Of a DNA stretch of 20,496 nucleotides, positions 14,808 to 20,496 are shown one piece after another; position 1 is the first letter of the stretch; each line of letters begins with the position of its first letter. The stretch comes from an uncultured Pseudomonadota bacterium (lineage in GTDB: Bacteria > Pseudomonadota > Gammaproteobacteria > Xanthomonadales > Ahniellaceae): the NCBI GenBank assembly GCA_937996755.1, contig CALKUS010000103.1, positions 1-20,496 of the forward strand. Direction: 5' to 3'. A program made the translations under genes and the position numbers. The notes under the pieces are model-generated. The model saw only the letters and a program-made list of their open reading frames with translations. It did no database searches and had not been told where the DNA came from.

Positions 14808-17771
14808 GTGCAGAACATTCGCCTGATTCTGGTGGCCGTTGGCCTGTGGCTCGGCCTGGCCGTGCAATCGTGGGCCGCGGAGCCCGTCATCGAACAGGGG
14901 CGCGGGGTGGATCCCGGGCTCGACTACAAGGAGCTCACGCGGTTCGGCCCATGGGACGACCGCAACTATGCGCTGCGCCGTGAAGACGTCGCGTTGCTGC
15001 CCGAGGACGACTACTACGTCCCCGGCGTGCCGGCGTTCTTCAAGGTGCAGAAGCGCAAGGAAATGGCCGCCGAAGGCTTCCCGCTCGAGCGCTACTACCC
15101 GCGCGAGCTCGACAAGGAATTCCGCATTCGCTACGCCGGCCTGATGCAGAACGGCGTGCTCAAGCGCCAGGGCCTCGGCAAGTACTACCACCCGGATCCG
15201 AACGATCCGCCGCCGCAGCAGCGGTTCGCGACCGACCCGATCCCGCATGCCGTTCCCGTCGAGGGCGAAGGCCCGTTCGAGTCGGGCAGCGACAACGAAA
15301 CCACCATCGAATACCACCCGACGAATCCGCTGCTCGCGATCGCGGGCTCGAACGGTGCGGGCGGCCAGCGCCACGCGTTCACGAGCGACGGCGGCCTGAC
15401 CTGGTTCTCGGCCGGCGCGCTGCCGGCGTCGTGCTGCGATCCGGCCATGGACTGGTCGCCCGACGGCACGGTGGCGTACACGGCGACGCTGGGCACCGCG
15501 GGCGGTTGCGGCTTCAGCCTCTGCACGCAGGTCTATCGCTCGACGAACAACGGCCAGACCTGGGTCGGCCCGATCAACCTGTCGACGGCCAGCTCCGACA
15601 AGGAGTTCATCCACGTCGACCGGTCGCCGACGTCGCCGTTCCAGAGTCGCGTGTACGCGACCTGGCACCAGGGCAACGTCATGCAGTTCGCGCGGTCCAC
15701 GTGCGGCGGCCCGGCACCGGCGCTGCCGTGCACCGCGGCCAACCCGCTCGCGTTCTCGCCGGCGCAGTCGTTCGCCGCCGAGGAACGCGGCATCGGCAGC
15801 GACATCACCACCGACGCTGCCGGCCGCATCTACTACGTGTGGCCGTCGGTGACGAACAACTCCGCCGAGATCCGCGTGGTCCGCTCGACCGACGGCGGCG
15901 TGACGTTCACGCCGAGCGTGCAGGTTTACGAGCTCTGGGGCGATTTCGACTTCGCGATCCCCTCGATGGAAACGCGCCGTGCGTTCATCTACGTCTCGGC
16001 CGACGTCGACACGAGCGGCGGCCCGCACGACGGTCGCGTCTACGTCGCGTTCACCGACAAGCATCCGAGCAGCCCGCCCGAAGGCGGCGGCAGCGCGGCG
16101 CAGAACCATGCCTGGATCCGCGTCGCGTACTCCGACGACCAGGGTGCGACGTGGCAGGTGGCGGCGACGCCGCACGCCGAAGCCGACATCGCGACGGTCG
16201 ACCGCTACCACCCGTGGCTCGACGTCGACACGAACGGCATCGTGCACATCGGTTTCTACGACACGCGCAACTCGACGAACCGCACGGGCGTGGACTGGTA
16301 CTACGCGTTCTCGTCCGACGGCGGCGCTTCGTGGCTCGAGGAGACGCGCGTCTCCGCGATCGTGTCGCAGAACATCACCGACGGCCAGGAATGGGGCGAC
16401 TACAACGGCCTCTCCGTGTCGGCCGGCGCCACGGTCGGCATGACCTGGACCGACAACCGCATCACGCCGCCGGCGGCGTCGGCCGTACAGCTTTCGTTCG
16501 CGGGACGCGTCACCAACGTGGGCGCGGGCCCGACGTTCCTCATGAGCGGCAGCAACGGCACGCAGTCGCTGTGCACGCTCGATGCGGGCGGCGATCCGGA
16601 TTCGCTGTTCGCGAGCGGCTTCGAGGACGGCGAAGGCATCCAGCTCACGCCGATCTCGCTCACGCTGACGGCGCTGAACGGCTTCACGTCGCCGGTGTCC
16701 CTGTCGTTCCAGCCGGCGCTGCCGCCCGGCTTCGCGGGCACGATCACGCCGTCCACGGTCAATCCGCCGGGTACGAGCACGGTCAACCTCGCGCTCACGC
16801 CCGACGTGGCGCCGGGCGACTACGACATCGGCATCCAGGGCAGCGGCGGCAGCGCCACGCGCGTGTTCACGGCGAACGTCGTCGTGGTCACCGACGTGCC
16901 CGGCGCGCCGGTGCCGGCACTGCCCGCGAACGAAGCGGTCGGCGTGAGCCTCACGCCGACGTTGACGTGGACCGCGCCGGCGCAGGCCGGCACTTACCTC
17001 GTCGAAGTCGCGACGGATGCCGCGTTCGCGAACATCGTTTTCAGCGGAGCGGCGCCGGCGGGCGCCACGTCGATCGCGGTCTCCCCGGCGCTGACCACCA
17101 GCACCACGTACTTCTGGCGCCTGCGCTCGACGAACCTGTGCGGCGTGGGCGACGACTCCGTCGTCGCACAGTTCACCACGCGCCCGCCACCGGGCCAGTG
17201 CCCCGCCGGCACCACCACGACCGACCTGTTCTTCGACGACGTGGAAGGCGGCACGAACGGCTGGACGGCAACCACCGCGACCGGAAGCTCGCTGTGGCAG
17301 ATCAGCACGCAGCGTCCGTTCGGCGGCACCGGCTCGTCGTGGCTCGCCATCGACGTGCCGACCGCGTCCGACCAGCGACTGACCTCGCCCGTGATCGTCC
17401 TGCCGAGCGGCCAGAGCCCGCTGTCGCTGCAGTTCCAGAGCGACCAGACGCTCGAGCGTCGCAGCGCGGGCGGTTGCTGGGACGGTGGCCTGCTCGAGAT
17501 CACGACGAACGGCGGCACGACGTGGACGCAGATCCCCGCGTCCGCGATGCTCAGCGATCCCTACGACGGCGCGCTCAACGCCGGCCCGGGCAGCGGCCTG
17601 CATGCGTGGTGCGGCGATCCGCAGGCGTACCTGCTGTCGATCGTCGACCTGAGCGACTTCGCCGGCCAGACCGTCCAGCTGCGCTTCCGCGTGAGCACGG
17701 ATACGTCGGTCGGCCGCGAACCGAACGGCTGGTACGTCGACAACATCCGCGTGCAGTCCTGCGTGCCCTGA
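14808..17771 (+). CDS. Large secreted multidomain protein with Asp-box (sialidase-like) repeats
   Basis: The protein has 987 residues and starts at a GTG (14808) with GGGGG about 9 bases upstream. The N-terminus MQNIRLILVAVGLWLGLAVQ followed by SWA looks like a Sec signal peptide. Five Asp-box words (SxDxGxTW pattern) lie at about 192 (TSDGGLTW), 244 (STNNGQTW), 361 (STDGGVTF), 442 (SDDQGATW) and 503 (SSDGGASW). They indicate a sialidase/BNR-like beta-propeller. A word SLFASGFED occurs at 599-607. After it come a beta-rich stretch, a fibronectin type III-like domain (about 698-793) and a C-terminal region (about 806-987) with the look of an adhesive or carbohydrate-binding sandwich (WLAIDVPTASDQRLTSPVIV; NGWYVDNIRVQSC). 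Catalytic sialidase residues (the arginine triad, FRIP) were not identified, so enzymatic activity is doubtful. It may be a surface or extracellular binding protein. Confidence 0.85.
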   Translation: MQNIRLILVAVGLWLGLAVQSWAAEPVIEQGRGVDPGLDYKELTRFGPWDDRNYALRREDVALLPEDDYYVPGVPAFFKVQKRKEMAAEGFPLERYYPRELDKEFRIRYAGLMQNGVLKRQGLGKYYHPDPNDPPPQQRFATDPIPHAVPVEGEGPFESGSDNETTIEYHPTNPLLAIAGSNGAGGQRHAFTSDGGLTWFSAGALPASCCDPAMDWSPDGTVAYTATLGTAGGCGFSLCTQVYRSTNNGQTWVGPINLSTASSDKEFIHVDRSPTSPFQSRVYATWHQGNVMQFARSTCGGPAPALPCTAANPLAFSPAQSFAAEERGIGSDITTDAAGRIYYVWPSVTNNSAEIRVVRSTDGGVTFTPSVQVYELWGDFDFAIPSMETRRAFIYVSADVDTSGGPHDGRVYVAFTDKHPSSPPEGGGSAAQNHAWIRVAYSDDQGATWQVAATPHAEADIATVDRYHPWLDVDTNGIVHIGFYDTRNSTNRTGVDWYYAFSSDGGASWLEETRVSAIVSQNITDGQEWGDYNGLSVSAGATVGMTWTDNRITPPAASAVQLSFAGRVTNVGAGPTFLMSGSNGTQSLCTLDAGGDPDSLFASGFEDGEGIQLTPISLTLTALNGFTSPVSLSFQPALPPGFAGTITPSTVNPPGTSTVNLALTPDVAPGDYDIGIQGSGGSATRVFTANVVVVTDVPGAPVPALPANEAVGVSLTPTLTWTAPAQAGTYLVEVATDAAFANIVFSGAAPAGATSIAVSPALTTSTTYFWRLRSTNLCGVGDDSVVAQFTTRPPPGQCPAGTTTTDLFFDDVEGGTNGWTATTATGSSLWQISTQRPFGGTGSSWLAIDVPTASDQRLTSPVIVLPSGQSPLSLQFQSDQTLERRSAGGCWDGGLLEITTNGGTTWTQIPASAMLSDPYDGALNAGPGSGLHAWCGDPQAYLLSIVDLSDFAGQTVQLRFRVSTDTSVGREPNGWYVDNIRVQSCVP

Positions 17772-17796
17772 GCGCAGGCGTCGCGAAGCGGAAAAC

Positions 17797-17827
17797 GAAG
17801 GGGCCCGAAAGGGCCCCTTCTCTCTGG
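17797..17827. terminator. Bidirectional intrinsic terminator
   Basis: A perfect 10-bp stem (GAAGGGGCCC, 17797-17806, with 17811-17820) closes on a GAAA tetraloop. It is followed on the plus strand by a pyrimidine run TCTCT and on the minus strand by GTTTTC. It lies between two convergent genes (stops at 17771 and 17853) and could end transcription of both. Confidence 0.85.
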
Positions 17828-17852
17828 TGCAGCGGACGCGGCGCGCGCGGGC

Positions 17853-18446
17853 TCAGGTCGTGCCGCGCTTCTTGCCGATCCACGGTTCGTAGAACTCGCG
17901 GATCTTCGCCATGTCGTGTTCGAGCGAATCGGTCATCTCGAACATCGCGCCGAGGCCGATGACCTTGTCGGGATAGTGGAAGTACGCGCAGAACACCGGC
18001 ACGTTCGCGCCGCGCGCGATGCGCCAGAACCCGGATTTCCAGCGGTCGACGCGCTTGCGCGTGCCTTCCGGCGCGAGCACGAGCCAGGACTGCGGATTGT
18101 CGCGCAGCCGTGCGATGGACGCGCCGACCATGCCGTGCGCGGCCTTGCGATCGGTCGGCACGGCGCCGAGCGTGCGCAACAGCCAGCCGAGCGGCCACCA
18201 GAACAGCTCGCGCTTCGCCATGAAGTCGATGCGCAGGCCCATCGCGAGCTTCGCCGCGAGGCCCCAGAGCGCATCCCACGCCGACGAGTGCGGCGCCGCG
18301 ATCACCACGAGCTTCGGCAGGTCGGGCCATTCGCCGACGACGCGCCAGCCGCCCAGGCGCAGCACCGTACGACCGAGCCAGCGGCCGAAACCGCTGTTCG
18401 TGCGCGGCGCGTTCCGTGGCAGGGACGGAACCAGGCGGGCGCTCAA
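17853..18446 (-). CDS. PlsC-like 1-acyl-glycerol-3-phosphate acyltransferase family protein
   Basis: The protein has 197 residues from the proposed TTG start. The acyltransferase motif I is APHSSAWD (HX4D, His53 and Asp58). The substrate-binding segment is LGAVPTDRKAA (about 93-103) and motif III is LAPEGTRKRVDRWKSGFW (PEGTR, 126-130). The family transfers acyl chains to lysophosphatidic acid or related lipids at the inner membrane. The protein is shorter than PlsC (about 245) and resembles compact family members found in proteobacteria. No ATG or GTG lies in frame near the domain. The TTG at 18446 overlaps the arfB stop (TTGA) and is the best start, though this is inferred. It is the last gene of the ubiB-truC-arfB cluster. 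Confidence 0.85.
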   Translation of the reverse strand: MSARLVPSLPRNAPRTNSGFGRWLGRTVLRLGGWRVVGEWPDLPKLVVIAAPHSSAWDALWGLAAKLAMGLRIDFMAKRELFWWPLGWLLRTLGAVPTDRKAAHGMVGASIARLRDNPQSWLVLAPEGTRKRVDRWKSGFWRIARGANVPVFCAYFHYPDKVIGLGAMFEMTDSLEHDMAKIREFYEPWIGKKRGTT

Positions 18447-18868
18447 TCGCGGTCCCACGAGCGCGTGCTGCGCGCCTTCTTGATGCCGGAGCGTTCCTTC
18501 TTGCCGGTGAGGCGGCGCTCCTTGCTCGCGCGCGTCGGCTTCGTCGCGACGCGCTTCTTCGGCACGTGCAGCGCCGCACGCACGATCTCGGCGAGTCGCT
18601 CGCGCGCGTCCTCGCGATTGCGATCCTGCGTGCGGAAGCGCTGCGCCGAGATCACGAGCACGCCGTCGTCGGTCAGGCGGCGGTCGCGCCGCGCGAGCAG
18701 CCGCGCGCGCAGCGCCTCGGGTAGCGACGGCGAATTCGCGACGTCGAAGCGCAGCTCGACGGCCGTCGACACCTTGTTGACGTTCTGCCCGCCAGGACCG
18801 CTGGAACGCACGAAGCGCTCGACGAGCTCGGAATCGGCGATCGCGATAGTGGGCGTGATCTGGAGCAT
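18443..18868 (-). CDS. arfB: Peptidyl-tRNA hydrolase ArfB (ribosome rescue)
   Basis: The protein has 141 residues, the size of E. coli ArfB/YaeJ (140). The release-factor motif SGPGGQNVNKVSTAVELRF contains the catalytic GGQ (26-28). The C-terminal tail (about 105-141: KKRVATKPTRASKERRLTGK onward) is rich in Lys and Arg, as expected for the part that enters the empty mRNA channel of stalled ribosomes. It would hydrolyse peptidyl-tRNA on non-stop ribosomes. The ATG at 18868 opens directly into the domain and has GGAG-like purines only downstream, so the ribosome binding site is weak. It lies 73 bases after the truC stop, a gap holding one arm of a heptad repeat, and overlaps the acyltransferase start. 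Confidence 0.95.
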   Translation of the reverse strand: MLQITPTIAIADSELVERFVRSSGPGGQNVNKVSTAVELRFDVANSPSLPEALRARLLARRDRRLTDDGVLVISAQRFRTQDRNREDARERLAEIVRAALHVPKKRVATKPTRASKERRLTGKKERSGIKKARSTRSWDRD

Positions 18869-18887
18869 GCGTCGCGATTGTAAGCGT

Positions 18888-18996
18888 GGAAGACGGAAGA
18901 CGTGAGGCGGAAGACGCAACAGCTCGCATTCCGCAATCGCGCTAGGGCCCCGCGCGGGTCCCCGTCGCGTCTTCCGTCTTCCGTCGTCCGTCTTCC
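18888..18996. repeat. Heptad inverted repeat, copy 4 (variant word GGAAGAC)
   Basis: The left arm is GGAAGAC (18888), GGAAGAC (18895), GTGAGGC (18902), GGAAGAC (18909-18915). The right arm (18969-18996), read on the other strand, is GGAAGAC, GGACGAC, GGAAGAC, GGAAGAC. A perfect 15-base inverted match is 18888-18902 with 18968-18982. The 7-base periodicity and the inverted design match copies 1 to 3, but the word is different. The right arm and part of the spacer are translated as the end of truC, and the truC stop (18942-18944) lies in the spacer. Confidence 0.85.
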
Positions 18997-19694
18997 AGTT
19001 CCCAGCCGAACGCCGACAGAACCCGGCGCCACTCCGCATCGAGCGGCGCCTCGAGCGCGAGCGGCTCGCCCGTGACCGGATGCGCGAACGCGACGCGCCA
19101 CGCGTGCAACAGCATGCGGTGCACGCGCAGGTGCTGCCGGAACAGGCGATTGTGGTCGCCGCGGCCCTCGCTCGTGTCGCCGATCAGGTGATGCGAAACG
19201 TGCTTGAAATGCCGGCGGATCTGCCGGTAGCGGCCGGTGACGGGCTCTACCGCGACGAGCGCGTAGCGCTGCTGCGGGTAGCGGCCCATCGCGATGTCCC
19301 AGGTGTGCGTCGCGAGCACGCGGTAGTTCGTCGTGGCGGGCTTCGCGTCGGGGCGCCCGGGCGCATCGAGCGGATGCTCGATCGTGCCCGGCGATTCCGG
19401 CCAGCCGCGGCACACGGCGAGATAGGTCTTCCGCACGGCGCGCGACATGAACTGCTCGCCAAGCGCGCCGGCCACTTGCGAGTCGGCCGCCAGCAGGATG
19501 ACGCCACTCGTCGCGCGGTCGAGGCGATGCGCGAGATACCAGTTGCGGCCGGTCTCGCGGCGCAGGCGATCGACGAGGAAATCGTCGTCGGCGCCCGTGA
19601 GCTCGCTGCGATGCACGGCCAGCCCCGTCGGCTTGTCGACGGCGAGCATGTGCTCGTCGCGGAACAGGATCGTGAGCTGCGGGGAATCGCTCAA
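18942..19694 (-). CDS. truC: tRNA pseudouridine(65) synthase TruC
   Basis: The protein has 250 residues from the proposed TTG start. The RluA/TruC-family motif AHRLDRATSGVILLA (56-70) carries the catalytic Asp59. GDTSEGRGDHNRLFRQHLRV is the TruC-like segment that distinguishes it from RluA/RluC. It would modify U65 of certain tRNAs. The start is inferred: the first in-frame ATG (HMLAVDKP) is too late because it cuts off the first strand, while the TTG at 19694 overlaps the ubiB stop (TTGA) and gives a normal N-terminus. The last 18 or so residues (LEDGRRKTEDATGTRAGP) are encoded by the heptad repeat and are unlikely to be part of the fold. It is co-directional with ubiB and arfB. Confidence 0.9.
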   Translation of the reverse strand: MSDSPQLTILFRDEHMLAVDKPTGLAVHRSELTGADDDFLVDRLRRETGRNWYLAHRLDRATSGVILLAADSQVAGALGEQFMSRAVRKTYLAVCRGWPESPGTIEHPLDAPGRPDAKPATTNYRVLATHTWDIAMGRYPQQRYALVAVEPVTGRYRQIRRHFKHVSHHLIGDTSEGRGDHNRLFRQHLRVHRMLLHAWRVAFAHPVTGEPLALEAPLDAEWRRVLSAFGWELEDGRRKTEDATGTRAGP

Positions 19695-20496
19695 GGGCGA
19701 CGCATGGCCGCGACGAACGCGAGCGCACTCGCACCGAGCGCAACCCACGTCGCGAGCGGGATGCCGGCGATGCGGATGCCGGGCGCATCGAGCGCCCACA
19801 GCACGCTGGCGCTCACGAGCGCGCCGGCGCCGAGGATGGCGAGCACCATGCCGTGCTGCGCGCGGCGCGACACGCGCACCAGCTGCGCGAGCTCCTTCGA
19901 GCGCATGTTCAGCGTCTGCTCGCCGCGCGTCGCCTGCGCGAAGTACGCATGCAGCAGCCGCGGGAACTCCGGCGCACGCGCCACCAGCTCGGGCACGCGC
20001 TTGCGGAAATCGCCGACCAGCGCCGCGAACGAATAGCGCTCGCGCAGGATCTCGTCGAGGACCGGCTTCGCGACCGCCCAGATGTCGAGCTTCGGGTCGA
20101 GCAGGCGACCCACGCCCTCGATGTTCAGCAGCGTCTTCTGCAACAGCAGCAGTTGCGGCTGGATCGTGAGCTCGAAGCGGTGCGCCACCTTGAACAGCTT
20201 CACGAGCACCTCGCCGAGCGAGATCTCGCTGAGCGGCCGCGTGAAGTACGGCTCGCACACGCTGCGCACGGCCGCCTCGAGGTCGTCGAGGCGCACGCTC
20301 GCGGGGATCCAGCCGGCCTCGACGTGCAGCTCGGCGATACGGCGGTAGTCGCGCGTGAACATCGCGCTGAAGTTCTCGGCCAGGAAGTACTGGTCGGACG
20401 GCGACAGCGAGCCCATGATGCCGAAGTCGAGCGCGATGAAGCGCGGCTCGTCGCGCCGCTCGGCGTCCACCCAGATGTTGCCCGCGTGCGCGTCGG
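19691..20496 (-). CDS. ubiB: ABC1/UbiB-family kinase-like protein, C-terminal part (5' end outside window)
   Basis: About 267 C-terminal residues are present; the reading frame is open to the window edge, starting inside the family motif DAHAGNI (equivalent to the metal-binding HPGN segment). It is followed by FIALDFGIMGSLS, the DFG-like motif of the protein-kinase-like fold. The rest is helical and ends in two membrane helices (GMVLAILGAGALVSASVLWA and IPLATWVALGASALAFVAAM) before MRRP. That two-helix C-terminus is typical of UbiB, the inner-membrane ATPase needed for ubiquinone synthesis. The symbol is likely, but other ABC1 paralogues cannot be excluded without the N-terminus. The stop overlaps the proposed truC start. 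Confidence 0.88.
   Translation of the reverse strand, partial: DAHAGNIWVDAERRDEPRFIALDFGIMGSLSPSDQYFLAENFSAMFTRDYRRIAELHVEAGWIPASVRLDDLEAAVRSVCEPYFTRPLSEISLGEVLVKLFKVAHRFELTIQPQLLLLQKTLLNIEGVGRLLDPKLDIWAVAKPVLDEILRERYSFAALVGDFRKRVPELVARAPEFPRLLHAYFAQATRGEQTLNMRSKELAQLVRVSRRAQHGMVLAILGAGALVSASVLWALDAPGIRIAGIPLATWVALGASALAFVAAMRRP

Noticed and set aside
14808..16500. Call of an active exo-sialidase
   Set aside because: The Asp boxes are clear, but these occur in many non-enzymatic propellers. The catalytic arginine triad and the FRIP motif were not found.
14802..17603. 933-residue open frame opposite the Asp-box protein gene
   Set aside because: Arg/Val-rich shadow; the plus-strand frame has a signal peptide, Asp boxes and a terminator.

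Overview
The window is very GC-rich and densely coded, with no RNA genes, no transposase and no phage genes. Gene content suggests a gammaproteobacterium, most likely of the Xanthomonadales (Lysobacterales, for example the Rhodanobacteraceae). Evidence is the aceB-aceA operon facing a LysR gene, the ubiB-truC-arfB-acyltransferase cluster, REP elements with a GTGGGAGC head, and secreted proteins carrying an FxxGFE word. The taxonomy is an inference.

Layout. 1-2314 (+): C-terminal part of a TPR protein, then a soluble NarL-type histidine kinase (overlapping by ATGA) and its LuxR-type response regulator. 2397-6941 (-): a secreted cassette of a DUF1800 protein, a Tat-exported DUF1501 protein and a single-heme cytochrome c-like protein. 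7232-10256 (-): glyoxylate shunt genes aceB and aceA. A LysR-type regulator (10370-11464, +) diverges from them across a short gap holding two interlocked palindromes. 11661-14693 (+): a DevC/DevA/DevB-like (MacB-type) ABC exporter of permease, ATPase and lipoprotein adaptor. 14808-17771 (+): a large secreted multidomain protein with Asp-box (sialidase-like) repeats, a fibronectin-like domain and a C-terminal beta-sandwich-like region. 17853-20496 (-): ubiB (partial), truC, arfB and a PlsC-like acyltransferase.

The most unusual signal is not a gene. Four intergenic sites (2317-2385, 8577-8649, 12821-12921, 18888-18996) are inverted repeats whose arms are built of degenerate 7-base words. Three use GCGGNNA words and end toward the hairpin tip in GCGGCAA followed by GAGC or CAGC. 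The fourth has the same design with a different word, GGAAGAC. They sit between genes, twice inside apparent operons, and one supplies the stop codon and tail of truC. A separate perfect inverted pair of 24-base REP elements lies upstream of the exporter genes.

How the genes work together: AceA and AceB would allow growth on acetate or fatty acids, with the divergent LysR protein as candidate regulator. The kinase and regulator form one phosphorelay, possibly tuned by the TPR protein. The exporter lacks an outer-membrane channel gene here and would need a TolC elsewhere. The role of the DUF1800/DUF1501/cytochrome cassette is unknown.
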